Shown: one piece after another, positions 16,539 to 24,890 of the stretch
Position numbering within the stretch: the first letter of the stretch is position 1
Layout: each line of letters starts with the position of its first letter
Source: a virus
Virus record (IMG/VR): IMGVR_UViG_3300021518_000005
Coordinates: 1 to 64,000 of that record
Strand: one strand, 5' to 3'
DNA length: 64,000 bases
Program-made: the position numbers and the translations under genes
The notes under the pieces: model-generated
Databases searched by the model: none
Told to the model about the DNA's origin: nothing
Seen by the model: the letters and a program-made list of their open reading frames with translations, nothing else

Positions 16539-16841
16539 TTACAATGCCTCTCGCAGCCTCTCCTTCGCCGCCTTGTTAGCTGGTACCAATTGCCATGTGT
16601 GTATGCGGATACTATCAAGCGGTTCTCGTGTATACAAGTAGTCTCTTCCTGGATTAGTCGATTGCACAACAATGCCAACATTCCCAATCCAGTTTAACGG
16701 ACGGTAGAATGAGAAATAGCAATAATCGTATTCATTGTCAGCCAAATAGCGCTCTAGACCTTCCTGGAACTTTGGCTTATCTTGTATCTCTGCCTGCAAT
16801 GCCCAATCAAGATATTCTCGTTGTGATCGTGAAAGGCTCAT
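16539..16841 (-). CDS. Small protein, unknown
   Basis: 100 residues (RSQREYLDWALQAEIQ, then DYCYFSFYRPLNWIGNVGIV). No recognised domain. Last gene before a hairpin that separates operons. Ten bases downstream of the PP-loop gene at 16852. Confidence 0.5.
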   Translation of the reverse strand: MSLSRSQREYLDWALQAEIQDKPKFQEGLERYLADNEYDYCYFSFYRPLNWIGNVGIVVQSTNPGRDYLYTREPLDSIRIHTWQLVPANKAAKERLREAL

Positions 16842-16851
16842 GATTCATTCC

Positions 16852-17721
16852 TCATTTTCCACACAATAACCCACAGCTTACCACATGTAACATATCCGGC
16901 TTGTCTTCCTCGAATAAGTGTTGCTGCGTGCGCTGTACAATAAAATCGGCCACCTTTTTAGCCCGCTTTTGTTTTACCTCTGATGCTCTTGCTGCCAGTT
17001 CTCGCAAGCTTTCGCCTTGACGCCATGTGTAGTCTTGAGCACCGATCTGCTCTTCCATTTCAACCGAGCGCCAAAATAAATCGGGATGATGTTCTAATAA
17101 ACCCACCCACTCATAGGTGCGCTGGTAAAAGCAGTAATAGCAATTTGCGCGTGAACGCCATGCAAAAAGCTGCTGATATAGTGGTGAAGGCAACTCCTGC
17201 ACAAGATGCGCTTGTTCACCAAGTAACGAACAAACCTCATTGTAAAGCCAAATCCAATGAAATTGGGGGGGGGCAATGCCGTAATCGTGTACACCCTGCC
17301 AAACATGGGCAAGTGTCTGTTGCGCCTCCCGCAGTGGGTACACTGGTGTAATATTGTTGCGCCTACCACGTTGCGTATATCCAACACGATTTTCATCAGC
17401 ACGAATGCCAAGATAGAGCAACGCTGGATCGTCGCCTAGCCAATCTTCCATCGGATATATTTTCGCCATCCTTGTGCAATAGCGTGCCTTTATCGATGGA
17501 AGCATGCCCTGATCGTAAATGATTTCCGTCAAATCAGCGCCGATACGAGTAATTGATATATGAAGACGCTGCTCTACAGTACTGAGCCAGTCAAATACTT
17601 CTGGTGTTTCGGTACCAGTTGAATTAAAGATATACTCATAGGGTAGTTCTGGTTGGCGTTGCTTCTGAATAACTGCCGTCCATGCCGAGTCTTTCCCCGA
17701 AATTGGTATAATGTGTCGCAT
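16852..17721 (-). CDS. PAPS reductase-like PP-loop (adenine nucleotide alpha hydrolase) protein
   Basis: 289 residues. The PP-loop SGKDSAWTA at residues 8-16 binds ATP. The order PP-loop, FNSTGTETPEVFDWL, LGIRADEN and CYYCFYQR follows the PAPS reductase/DndC-like superfamily seen in many phages. Members reduce sulfonucleotides or take part in tRNA or DNA sulfur and other base modifications, so the substrate cannot be read from sequence. A second family member is encoded at 46782 and three DNA methyltransferases are present, which makes a role in DNA or nucleotide modification a reasonable inference. Confidence 0.75.
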   Translation of the reverse strand: MRHIIPISGKDSAWTAVIQKQRQPELPYEYIFNSTGTETPEVFDWLSTVEQRLHISITRIGADLTEIIYDQGMLPSIKARYCTRMAKIYPMEDWLGDDPALLYLGIRADENRVGYTQRGRRNNITPVYPLREAQQTLAHVWQGVHDYGIAPPQFHWIWLYNEVCSLLGEQAHLVQELPSPLYQQLFAWRSRANCYYCFYQRTYEWVGLLEHHPDLFWRSVEMEEQIGAQDYTWRQGESLRELAARASEVKQKRAKKVADFIVQRTQQHLFEEDKPDMLHVVSCGLLCGK

Positions 17722-17724
17722 TAT

Positions 17725-17976
17725 CTACTTTCTGTGATCCTGTCGCACCGATTCGATTTTTGAAATATCCCCATCAGCACGAAAATCAACAGCTCCATTC
17801 CATCCGACAACATAGCAGATGTAACCCGTAATGATAGAAATTATAACAGCGCCTAACACCATCATTGGATTGCCTGCAAAAAAATACGTAATGAATTCTA
17901 GGAATGCTGTCCCCAATTCAGGCACGATTACCATGAGAATGATGATTATCAGTGTTATCAAACCACATCCACGCAT
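17725..17976 (-). CDS. Small two-pass membrane protein
   Basis: 83 residues. Two hydrophobic segments (LITLIIIILMVIVPELGTAFL and MMVLGAVIISIITGYICYVVGW) and a charged tail (ISKIESVRQDHRK). It is 3 bases upstream of the PP-loop gene in the same operon. Function unknown. Confidence 0.55.
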   Translation of the reverse strand: MRGCGLITLIIIILMVIVPELGTAFLEFITYFFAGNPMMVLGAVIISIITGYICYVVGWNGAVDFRADGDISKIESVRQDHRK

Positions 17977-18022
17977 GATTGTTCCTCTCGTGTGCTAATC
18001 AAAATACACATCTGTATATATA

Positions 18023-18124
18023 TCATTCCCGCGCTGTACTGCCATTCAGAATTATTAGCTCACGGCGCTGATTGTGCAGTTCGGGTATGTTCGGACAATA
18101 CGCGGTGTAACTCACAATAAACAT
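18023..18124 (-). CDS. 33-residue mini-protein overlapping methyltransferase stop
   Basis: Reads MFIVSYTAYCPNIPELHNQR and continues to GSTARE. GGAGG lies 10 bases before the ATG, and the ATG overlaps the methyltransferase stop (TGATG), so translation coupling is likely. It fills part of the otherwise empty 147-base gap 17977-18123. Function unknown. Confidence 0.45.
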   Translation of the reverse strand: MFIVSYTAYCPNIPELHNQRRELIILNGSTARE

Positions 18125-18843
18125 CAGTATGTTACCTCCAATGGTAATCGATCCTGTTGTAACACCATATGCGGCACAGCATCAGGATCGGCTAGTAACG
18201 GTATTGGCCTGAACGGTGCATCTTCAGCAATCTTTGCACCATACTGCCATCGTAGCCAGCCGCCGCTATAACGAGATGGATACACACCTTTCTGCCAGAG
18301 GAATGTACTGTAACTCGTGGCATCGGTCTTACCATTCCCTGTAAAACTAGGCCGACGTGAGCATGTGTCTACCGCAATCGGTGTATGCTTTTGCCAGAAA
18401 TGATCGCCGCGCTCTTGGCCTTCTAGGAACGCTGTACGCAGCAGTTGCAACAAATACCCACCAGGCGCTAACATTGCCAGCGAGAGCCGTACAAACGCTT
18501 CTGTGTACTTGTATGGCGGGTTCCCCGGTATAAAATCGGGCTGCCGGAATTTGTGCCGCAAGGCATACGCAGCATAATGTTGAAAGCTCATGCCGCCGTA
18601 CCACGCATCATATGCAGCTGGCTTAGATGACGGCTGTAGCTCGACACCGATAATATACGCATGCGGCCATCGTTCACGAGCTACAGCACCCCACACGCCA
18701 GTACCGGCGCTATGATCTAAGATCACCTCTGGCATGTAATCGGCTGGCAGCAGATCTGTATGCGCAGCACGTACAAGCTCAGAAGGTGTAGGATAATGAT
18801 CATTGCGATCTCGCTGGCGCATGGTTTTGGATGTGACAATCAT
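18124..18843 (-). CDS. DNA adenine-type methyltransferase
   Basis: 239 residues. The SAM-binding motif I is DHSAGTGVWG (43-52) and the catalytic motif IV is GNPPYKY (109-115), i.e. an NPPY-type amino-methyltransferase acting on adenine N6. HYPTPSELVRA near the N terminus is the usual phage version of the X motif. No restriction partner lies nearby, so it is likely an orphan that protects phage DNA or marks it. Upstream it overlaps a membrane protein gene by 4 bases. Confidence 0.82.
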   Translation of the reverse strand: MIVTSKTMRQRDRNDHYPTPSELVRAAHTDLLPADYMPEVILDHSAGTGVWGAVARERWPHAYIIGVELQPSSKPAAYDAWYGGMSFQHYAAYALRHKFRQPDFIPGNPPYKYTEAFVRLSLAMLAPGGYLLQLLRTAFLEGQERGDHFWQKHTPIAVDTCSRRPSFTGNGKTDATSYSTFLWQKGVYPSRYSGGWLRWQYGAKIAEDAPFRPIPLLADPDAVPHMVLQQDRLPLEVTY

Positions 18844-19064
18844 ATGCCCAATGAGTTATTACGAAATAGGATAATCAAAACAACAAACAAGGCAAAACTA
18901 CACACAACACCGATCACACACACATATACAAGGTGATAAATGTTTGATGCCAATTCTGGCACCTTCCTAACTCTTTGCAGTAAAACAATCAGTACAACCA
19001 AAAGAACGCTAAACAAAAAAGATATGCCGCCTATGAGGAATGGAAGTAACAACGTAATCAACAT
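18840..19064 (-). CDS. Small two-pass membrane protein
   Basis: 74 residues with two long hydrophobic segments (LLLPFLIGGISFLFSVLLVVLIVLL and VCVIGVVCSFALFVVLIILF). Overlaps the methyltransferase start by 4 bases. Function unknown; one of several tiny membrane proteins in the early operons. Confidence 0.55.
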   Translation of the reverse strand: MLITLLLPFLIGGISFLFSVLLVVLIVLLQRVRKVPELASNIYHLVYVCVIGVVCSFALFVVLIILFRNNSLGI

Positions 19065-19091
19065 TTTCTCATGCTCCTTTATTGATTACAA

Positions 19092-19265
19092 CTACACTAC
19101 CACGCGCATTTCGACAATTTCATCACATATCACATCAAACACGGTTCGCCCGTTGACTTGATACTCCTTGACGCTGTATTCAAAATCAGGCACCGCGTCG
19201 ATGAATTCTTTAATTTTCGCTTGCGCCATCTCGACAGTAGTAACGCGGAATATAAAAGCAATCAT
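19092..19265 (-). CDS. Small protein, unknown
   Basis: 57 residues from ATG 19265, 8 bases after GAGGGGAA. A longer in-frame start at 19331 would run through the 19279-19319 hairpin and is rejected. Sequence MIAFIFRVTTVEMAQAKIKE... reads as an alpha-beta fold. Confidence 0.5.
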   Translation of the reverse strand: MIAFIFRVTTVEMAQAKIKEFIDAVPDFEYSVKEYQVNGRTVFDVICDEIVEMRVVV

Positions 19266-19278
19266 GAACTGTTTCCCC

Positions 19279-19319
19279 TCGACTCGGCTAGGCATTAGTG
19301 TCACGCCTAGCCGAGTCGA
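19279..19319. terminator. Perfect 15-bp hairpin
   Basis: 19279-19293 pairs with 19305-19319, 11-nt loop, GC-rich stem (core CTCGGCTAGGC). It sits between the J-domain gene and the next gene and could end or attenuate transcription there. Confidence 0.65.
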
Positions 19320-19327
19320 AATGCGTA

Positions 19328-19816
19328 TCACGCTAATGCCATTCGAGTTTTACCAGCTACCTTCCTGCTGCCGTGCTTATCACGAATATCATCCATATCC
19401 ATGGTGCCACGGCGCTTTTTGCGCTCACCCCCACCAGTGTGATACCACATCTTCTTTTGCCCGCTGAACAGGAAGCCAGCTGCCTTAAGCCGATCCTTGA
19501 CGGGATAGGTGTCACCACTTACCCATATCCAAGTACCACAAATTTCAATCTCGACACCAGGAAGCGCAATGATCTGATCGAGAATAGCCTGCAAGTTGAG
19601 AATGGATTCTTCTGTTTCACGGCTGTACTTCTCACCACTTTCAGCACGATATGCGCCTGTTACCAGCCATTCAAACTCATTGTTAATTCGCTTCATGTGT
19701 TCGGTATACACATCCTCTTCTCCACGATGTAAGTCAGGATGGTATTCCTTCACAAGCTTGCGATACTCGACTTTGATGTCCTCGACGGTGGTAGCGGCAA
19801 AGTATTGGCGTTGCAT
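19328..19816 (-). CDS. J-domain (DnaJ-like) protein
   Basis: 162 residues from ATG 19816. The J-domain fills residues 1-65 with the HPD motif at 26-28 (LVKEYHPDLHRG) that stimulates the ATPase of Hsp70 (DnaK). The C-terminal part (SGDTYPVKDRLKAAGFLFSG, then KKMWYHTGGGERKKRRGT) resembles a small single-strand or nucleic acid-binding extension. Phage J-proteins can redirect host DnaK to replication or assembly complexes. A longer in-frame start at 19885 is rejected because it would translate the promoter itself. Confidence 0.78.
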   Translation of the reverse strand: MQRQYFAATTVEDIKVEYRKLVKEYHPDLHRGEEDVYTEHMKRINNEFEWLVTGAYRAESGEKYSRETEESILNLQAILDQIIALPGVEIEICGTWIWVSGDTYPVKDRLKAAGFLFSGQKKMWYHTGGGERKKRRGTMDMDDIRDKHGSRKVAGKTRMALA

Positions 19817-19856
19817 GGTGGTATCCTCGTGACTAGTGCATCTATCAACTGATAGT

Positions 19857-19885
19857 ATCTTACCATATCGGTAAGAACTTGTCAA
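19857..19885 (-). promoter_or_regulatory. Early promoter with operator palindrome
   Basis: - strand TTGACA, 17-bp spacer, TAAGAT, with the exact consensus palindrome CTTACCGATATGGTAAG. Drives the J-domain operon. Confidence 0.88.
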
Positions 19886-19892
19886 GCACCAA

Positions 19893-19938
19893 AATACGAC
19901 ACGGCGGATGGGGTTTCGTCCATCCGCCGTGTCGTATT
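19893..19938 (-). terminator. 19-bp perfect hairpin between operons
   Basis: 19893-19911 pairs exactly with 19920-19938 around an 8-nt loop (GGTTTCGT). It ends the operon arriving from the right and lies 7 bases from the next -35. Confidence 0.75.
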
Positions 19939-19948
19939 TACCATGTCA

Positions 19949-20182
19949 TTAGCGTGTTATCATCACTTCACGATACTCGCAACTGCCAACCAAATTCCCG
20001 CTTTCAACCTCCTGGATGTAGACCACATAATCATTTGCATAATGCACTGATGCAGTACGTGCATTATGGATCGCCCACTCCCGATCTGAGTTGATGTAAG
20101 GCGGGCAAGCCGGAAGAGACTGGACAACACCCTCACCGATTGTAGCGCAGTTACGCACCTTCTCAATTTTGAGCTGATACAT
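19949..20182 (-). CDS. Small protein, unknown
   Basis: 77 residues from ATG 20182, which overlaps the upstream stop (TAATG) with AAAGGA upstream. Beta-rich (HYANDYVVYIQEVESGNLVGS). No family recognised. Last gene before a 19-bp terminator hairpin. Confidence 0.5.
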   Translation of the reverse strand: MYQLKIEKVRNCATIGEGVVQSLPACPPYINSDREWAIHNARTASVHYANDYVVYIQEVESGNLVGSCEYREVMITR

Positions 20183-20487
20183 TATCTTGGCGTCCTTTCG
20201 CTGTAATGATAGACGCAAAACATGTCGGGACGTGTGCGATCAATGCCGAATTCACTCTCAGCAATGCTTAGGGACAATTTACCGTCTGAGGATTCAAGCC
20301 AAGCATCGCGCCGATTCACGCAATCGGCTATGTTTTTACCCTGAAACGTAATGCGGGCAATTTCTAAATCGATATGATCCCCATACTTACCGGAAAGAAG
20401 ATAAGCAACTGCATGGTCTCTAGTCACAACTTGGCCGTCGATTACACTGTACGATGCCTTGTGTACATAATCTAATTTGTACGCCAT
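20182..20487 (-). CDS. Small protein, unknown
   Basis: 101 residues from ATG 20487. Contains YKLDYVHKASYSVIDGQVVT and a central ADCVNRRDAWLESSDG. No family recognised. Tightly packed between overlapping neighbours in the operon driven from 20781. Confidence 0.5.
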   Translation of the reverse strand: MAYKLDYVHKASYSVIDGQVVTRDHAVAYLLSGKYGDHIDLEIARITFQGKNIADCVNRRDAWLESSDGKLSLSIAESEFGIDRTRPDMFCVYHYSERTPR

Positions 20488-20491
20488 GAGC

Positions 20492-20737
20492 TTACTCCTC
20501 ATCCTGTGCTACATAATCCACAGACATAATGATGCCATCGCTGTCGTAGATCCATCCCTGCGCATTAGTGGCCTTGAAGTTCACGTCTACTAAGCCAGCC
20601 CCACAATCAACGGCCATGCTTCCCTCACAAGATACGGCACATGCACCTTGCACGAAACGCATATGCCCCTGCAATGTGTGATGAACTTCATAAGCAGATC
20701 GAGTAGTAAGCGTGTCGCGGTTGATGCGGATTGTCAT
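20492..20737 (-). CDS. Small protein, unknown
   Basis: 81 residues from ATG 20737 (GGGAG upstream). A longer in-frame start at 20809 would translate the promoter and is rejected. Contains MRFVQGACAVSCEGSMAVDCGAG..., predicted beta-rich. First gene of its operon. Confidence 0.5.
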   Translation of the reverse strand: MTIRINRDTLTTRSAYEVHHTLQGHMRFVQGACAVSCEGSMAVDCGAGLVDVNFKATNAQGWIYDSDGIIMSVDYVAQDEE

Positions 20738-20780
20738 GATTTTTCTCCCTAAACAGGATGCGGCGGATGCAACTGACAGT

Positions 20781-20809
20781 ATCTTACCACGTCGGTAAGA
20801 TACTGTCAA
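20781..20809 (-). promoter_or_regulatory. Early promoter with operator palindrome
   Basis: - strand TTGACA, 17-bp spacer, TAAGAT; palindrome CTTACCGACGTGGTAAG. Drives 20737 and following genes. Confidence 0.87.
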
Positions 20810-20818
20810 GCACCAAAA

Positions 20819-20850
20819 TAGCCCATTGGAAATGTTTTTCCAATGGGCTA
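20819..20850 (-). terminator. 14-bp hairpin between operons
   Basis: 20819-20832 pairs with 20837-20850, loop TGTT. It abuts the promoter at 20781. The remaining bases to 20902 hold nothing recognised. Confidence 0.65.
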
Positions 20851-20902
20851 AAAAGAAGCCAGTACGACTAATTTCCTTGAAGGATATTCAGTTCCTCTGC
20901 TG

Positions 20903-21190
20903 TTATAGTGTACAGGGTGAATGAACGATCTTTGTTTCAGCTACTTGCTCTATACCGCTTCGGTAGTACTTTCGCCACACGTCGCCATTTTCCTCACCAT
21001 AACCTGTTACCTGAAATGTGACACCAGGAAACAGGTACGACAATTTGATCATGCTCTCACTATGATCGTACCATTTGACTTTGACAGAGACGCAATCAAT
21101 GTATCCTGATATATCGGCAAGACGATCCCGCCACATTGCAGGCTCATTCCCTGCAATCACTTCGATTTTGTATGAGGTGTAGTATCCCAT
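20903..21190 (-). CDS. Small protein, unknown (MGYYT-type)
   Basis: 95 residues from ATG 21190, 5 bases after AAGGAG. The N terminus MGYYTSYKIEV is a recurring start in a family of small phage proteins of unknown role; the rest includes YLFPGVTFQVTGYGEENGD. Start choice rests on Shine-Dalgarno spacing. Confidence 0.55.
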   Translation of the reverse strand: MGYYTSYKIEVIAGNEPAMWRDRLADISGYIDCVSVKVKWYDHSESMIKLSYLFPGVTFQVTGYGEENGDVWRKYYRSGIEQVAETKIVHSPCTL

Positions 21191-21219
21191 CATTTCTCCT
21201 TGTGGCCTGACGCATACGA

Positions 21220-21426
21220 TCACTTCTCGATATACAACTGTGGCCGTGCTGGTGGATTTACAAGATCAACAGTCAATGTGTCGTACCGCTCCCCGAATGT
21301 CGGCAACCTATAGGAACCATCATTGATCGCATCCTGCACCACATCATCAAAGTCAGGAAAGGCATATCCGTGTTCGACATACCAGTTATCAGCCTCGATT
21401 TTATTAGCCTCGTAATCAGGTCGCAT
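21220..21426 (-). CDS. Small acidic protein, unknown
   Basis: 68 residues, acidic (EHGYAFPDFDDVVQDAINDG). No family recognised. Three bases after the stop of the 21429 gene. Confidence 0.45.
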   Translation of the reverse strand: MRPDYEANKIEADNWYVEHGYAFPDFDDVVQDAINDGSYRLPTFGERYDTLTVDLVNPPARPQLYIEK

Positions 21427-21428
21427 GA

Positions 21429-21878
21429 TCAGTTATCCTCCATCATAACTAGAATTGGTAATTTTGGCGGCGTAGATACACGCCATGTTTGCGGGTGTTC
21501 TGGTGGGCCAATGGGTTGCAATGCCTTTTTAGCCTCATATAGACCTTCTTCATAATCAAATGTACGCGCAGAAGGGTATTTTGTATAATATCCATTTACA
21601 TCCTCCGCCACTCTTTGATTGTGTAATGCGATTGATTCCGCCCAGGAAGATAACGACAAGTCAGGAGTTATTTCCTTGCCTGTTTCATCAAACACAGTAA
21701 CAAGACCAACCTCCAACTCATCATACTCGTCGTTATATACTAATTCGCTAGACACCTTAAACGAATGCGCCTTGTCGCCGTAGTATTCTCGTACAAAATC
21801 AGCATATGATTGCCAATGCAATGATGCACGCATAGCATACAATGCTGTTTCGATCTCTTGCTCCGTTAGTGTTTTCAT
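21429..21878 (-). CDS. Protein of unknown function
   Basis: 149 residues, acidic and partly helical (TEQEIETALYAMRASLHWQSYADFV). Overlaps the start of the DUF6915-like gene's stop by 4 bases. No family recognised. Confidence 0.5.
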   Translation of the reverse strand: MKTLTEQEIETALYAMRASLHWQSYADFVREYYGDKAHSFKVSSELVYNDEYDELEVGLVTVFDETGKEITPDLSLSSWAESIALHNQRVAEDVNGYYTKYPSARTFDYEEGLYEAKKALQPIGPPEHPQTWRVSTPPKLPILVMMEDN

Positions 21879-22234
21879 ACTTGGTCATCTTCTTCCGCGC
21901 TCAACTGCCGAGCGCCTTTCATCATCCATGGCTCGATTGCGATCGTTCCTAAACACTTCTCTAACGTTGGGATAAACCCGTAATCTTCCAGTACATGCTG
22001 CTCCGCAATTAATCGTGTTGGCACCTCCTTTGTATCTGATACTCGTGTTAGTGTGACACCAAAGATCTGCTCACACAGAAAAATACCAAATGAGTTGTGG
22101 AGCAATAACCGATGCCGACAATCAGCAAGATGCGCTTTTGTTTGATCGAACCAGTTGTGAATGTGTATGTAATCCTCTGGTTGACCACCGAACTTCCGCG
22201 CCGATGATTTTGCATGATAATATGGATGGCTCAC
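21875..22234 (-). CDS. DUF6915-like conserved phage protein
   Basis: 119 residues from GTG 22234. The GTGA overlaps the upstream stop, and ACGGAGAG is 8 bases upstream; an ATG at 22276 is less well placed. The sequence follows a conserved phage family: HPYYHAKSSARKFGG, then IHNWFDQTKAHLADCRHRLLLHNSFGIFLCEQIFGV. Conserved His residues suggest metal binding. Function unknown. Confidence 0.65.
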   Translation of the reverse strand: MSHPYYHAKSSARKFGGQPEDYIHIHNWFDQTKAHLADCRHRLLLHNSFGIFLCEQIFGVTLTRVSDTKEVPTRLIAEQHVLEDYGFIPTLEKCLGTIAIEPWMMKGARQLSAEEDDQV

Positions 22235-22437
22235 GAAAGACTCTCCGTAATAAATGTAATTGTGTATGTGTACCACAACCGACCGTATTCAGTTAATGTT
22301 ACAATCGTTTGCGGATGTACGCTAATAAGCCTCGTATTGTATTGCCAGTCATCATCTTCATGAACTAATTCCATAGCCTGCCCGATAGCTTCGTCCAGTT
22401 CTAGCCCTTCACCTGAAAATGCCCATGGAAGTATCAT
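22231..22437 (-). CDS. Small protein, unknown
   Basis: 68 residues from ATG 22437, 7 bases after GGGAGG. Reads MILPWAFSGEGLELDEAIGQ...; an alpha-beta fold of unknown role. Overlaps the DUF6915-like gene by 4 bases. Confidence 0.5.
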   Translation of the reverse strand: MILPWAFSGEGLELDEAIGQAMELVHEDDDWQYNTRLISVHPQTIVTLTEYGRLWYTYTITFITESLS

Positions 22438-22439
22438 GT

Positions 22440-22667
22440 TTAACCCTCCCTTGATTCGAGCACCATCATAAATTGATCCTCGGTCACAATACACACTGAA
22501 ATCTTGTGGTCTGTCCAGTTTTCATACGGGGAATATACGTCTAATGCTATCTCAATACCCCTGCGATGTGCCAGGAATTCACTTTCTGCTACAACAGTTG
22601 CGGCGCAACACCCCACCACTTGATCGCCTTTACGTGCCGATAACGCCAATCCATAAATATTCATCAT
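22440..22667 (-). CDS. Small protein, unknown
   Basis: 75 residues, MMNIYGLALSARKGDQVVGC..., mixed alpha-beta. Overlaps the upstream methyltransferase stop by 4 bases. No family recognised. Confidence 0.5.
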   Translation of the reverse strand: MMNIYGLALSARKGDQVVGCCAATVVAESEFLAHRRGIEIALDVYSPYENWTDHKISVCIVTEDQFMMVLESREG

Positions 22668-23644
22668 ACATCCTTATGAATACAGACAAGATACGTTGAT
22701 ACGCCAGTGGGTCTATCACTCTCCAAGAATGCCCCATCTGGTAGCTTTTCAGCGATACCACCAACCGCATCAAGCCATGTACGAAATGCCACCGCTTTTT
22801 TTGTCGCCTGGAAGAATGGCGATGCGCTCATGACACTTACCATTTTTCCGCCATGCTTAAGTAGATCATACATATGCTGGACATGGGCAACATCTTGTAA
22901 TTGCTCGAATGGCGGATTAGCAATGATTCGATTATAGATACCAGGCTGATCGAATTCCATAAAATCATCAGCAATCAGCACATGGCCTTTCAGCTCAAGG
23001 ATTTCGCGCAATCGCCAATTACACTCGATAACATCAAGCCGCGCATCAGGATAGGTAGATCGCACCTGATCGGCAATACTTCCTTTGCCTGCACTTGGTT
23101 CCAACACACGCATACCTGACTGAATATCTGCAAGCCACAACATCCGCGTAATAACCGATTGCGGCGTTGGGAAATAGCCTGGAATATCTAGGCCGACTAA
23201 GGCGCGCTCCCGTTGCACAATCTCACGTTCACGATCTGGCACCTGCGGCACATCCTGGGCTAACGCTAGGAGCATGACACGAGCAGCATCATACGTATGC
23301 TCATTCAGGCCCAACGCAAGCACTTTTGAATACGAATCATAGTGCGGCTTTGGACATTCTCCGTAGGTGCAAAGTAATTCCACGGCTGCCTTGGTTTTGA
23401 CTTCTGCCAGCAACGACGGCACAATACCAATGTCGTGCGCCCGTGCTAGCCCGCGTAGCAATGCTTGCAGCTGCTCCAATATATCAGCTTCGCGCTCCAT
23501 AGCATCAATGATACGCATGCGTCGCGCCGTAGGCCGCTGCTGCGCTGTGCTGCTATTTCGTTTCTGCTGAATGGTTTTGTCAAGTGTCTGAGCAGCTTTG
23601 TATAGCCGCTCAGACACCATTGACGTGCGTTGTGTTGTGGTCAT
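22664..23644 (-). CDS. DNA methyltransferase with helical N-terminal domain
   Basis: 326 residues. Residues 1-150 are helical without assignment. The C-terminal half is a SAM-dependent amino-methyltransferase: motif I EPSAGKGSIADQV (about 184-196), motif IV ANPPFEQLQD (about 230-239), so adenine N6 is the likely target. FPTPQSVITRML before motif I is the usual phage motif X. No restriction gene nearby. It overlaps dnaN by 4 bases, so it is co-expressed with the sliding clamp. Confidence 0.82.
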   Translation of the reverse strand: MTTTQRTSMVSERLYKAAQTLDKTIQQKRNSSTAQQRPTARRMRIIDAMEREADILEQLQALLRGLARAHDIGIVPSLLAEVKTKAAVELLCTYGECPKPHYDSYSKVLALGLNEHTYDAARVMLLALAQDVPQVPDREREIVQRERALVGLDIPGYFPTPQSVITRMLWLADIQSGMRVLEPSAGKGSIADQVRSTYPDARLDVIECNWRLREILELKGHVLIADDFMEFDQPGIYNRIIANPPFEQLQDVAHVQHMYDLLKHGGKMVSVMSASPFFQATKKAVAFRTWLDAVGGIAEKLPDGAFLESDRPTGVSTYLVCIHKDV

Positions 23645-24732
23645 CGTAAACTCATCGGCATAATCACATGGACATAATCGCTCATGTTACCAACAGGACG
23701 CACAACAAGCGGCTGTGTGCTACTTTGCGTCTCAATAGACACTGTTTGCGTATCAAGTCGTGCTAGCACTTCCAGGAAGTAGAGTACGTTAATGGCAATA
23801 ACCCCAACACCAGTAACGACAGCATCAACATCACCTTGATTATCGCCCACCTCAGCAGCATTAGCACTCAACGTAATACCATCCGATGCCATTTCGAGCT
23901 TGATAACGTTTTGCGCATTGACTGCAAACAACTTCGCAAGATTGACCGCTCGAATGAGTGCAAGCCGATCAACTACTGCCCGCGCCGTATACGAATCCGG
24001 CAGAATACGGCGGAAATCGGGATATTTTCCCTCGATTAGCCGAGACATGACTTGTGTCTCGTTGTCACTAAAAAAGACCTGATTAGCTGTCATGGCAACA
24101 TGGCACGTATCGCCATGTAAGACTGATGCAACGAGGGCCACGGTGCGCGCCGGAATAATGATCGGCGCATCCTCTTCGCCCTCAACTGCCAGCGTCTCTA
24201 CGGCCATGCGAAAACCGTCTGCTGCTGCAATACTCAGTGCATTGTTGCGGCGCTCTAAAAGCACGCCAGCGAGCACGGGGCGGCTATCATCAGTTGCCGC
24301 TGCAATACCGACGCGCTCAAATGCATGCAGCAGTAACGCGCTAGGAAATGTATCTACAAAATCAGTCGGCATCGCGGGAACGGATGGAAACTCATCAGCA
24401 TCAATACCCCTAATGCTTGTCTTAAATCTTGATGCCTGTACCTGCAATGTTGCTTTTGTATTATCCCATGCCAGTGTCACGTCACCCTCTGGCAGCGCAG
24501 ACACGACATCGGAGAGAAGTTTGAACGGAACAGTACCAGACCAATCCATAGTACTACGCGCCTGTAGTTTTGTGGTAATAGCCGTGTCGAGATTAGTACT
24601 ACTCAGCGTTAACGTACTATCCTCGACGCGCATGAGTACATTTGAGAGTACCGGCAACGTCGTTTTACCTGCGACCGACCGACCGACCAAGTTCAATTTT
24701 TTCTTAAACTCACCTTGTTGCACCGTTGTCAT
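23641..24732 (-). CDS. dnaN: DNA polymerase III sliding clamp (beta subunit)
   Basis: 363 residues, close to the usual 366. The beta clamp encircles DNA and tethers the polymerase. The sequence follows the family throughout: FKKKLNLVGRSVAGKTTLPVLSNVLMRV, ASRFKTSIRGIDADEFPSVP, ERVGIAAATDDSRPVLAGVLLE and the C-terminal VHVIMPMSLR, close to the bacterial YVVMPMRL end. No polymerase gene was found, so the phage clamp probably works with host Pol III. It lies in the operon driven from 25108. Confidence 0.93.
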   Translation of the reverse strand: MTTVQQGEFKKKLNLVGRSVAGKTTLPVLSNVLMRVEDSTLTLSSTNLDTAITTKLQARSTMDWSGTVPFKLLSDVVSALPEGDVTLAWDNTKATLQVQASRFKTSIRGIDADEFPSVPAMPTDFVDTFPSALLLHAFERVGIAAATDDSRPVLAGVLLERRNNALSIAAADGFRMAVETLAVEGEEDAPIIIPARTVALVASVLHGDTCHVAMTANQVFFSDNETQVMSRLIEGKYPDFRRILPDSYTARAVVDRLALIRAVNLAKLFAVNAQNVIKLEMASDGITLSANAAEVGDNQGDVDAVVTGVGVIAINVLYFLEVLARLDTQTVSIETQSSTQPLVVRPVGNMSDYVHVIMPMSLR

Positions 24733-24890
24733 TTTTGCTTCTCCGCAAGTGTTGCAAGACCGAAAAGTGTTGCGATTGCTAATGTAATAATAAGATGGCG
24801 TGATGTATCCGGAAAATCCAAAGCGTATGCCAGTAAGATGATAAAGACGAATCCGCCAATAAATCGCCGAATTTGACTACTGGCTGCCAT
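24729..24890 (-). CDS. 53-residue membrane protein upstream of dnaN
   Basis: Reads MAASSQIRRFIGGFVFIILL and ends LATLAEKQK; two hydrophobic segments. Its TGA overlaps the dnaN ATG (ATGA) and its ATG lies inside the upstream gene, so it is part of a tightly coupled operon. Function unknown. Confidence 0.55.
   Translation of the reverse strand: MAASSQIRRFIGGFVFIILLAYALDFPDTSRHLIITLAIATLFGLATLAEKQK

Noticed and set aside
19265-19331. Longer start for the gene at 19092
   Set aside because: It would translate the terminator stem; a good ribosome site precedes ATG 19265.
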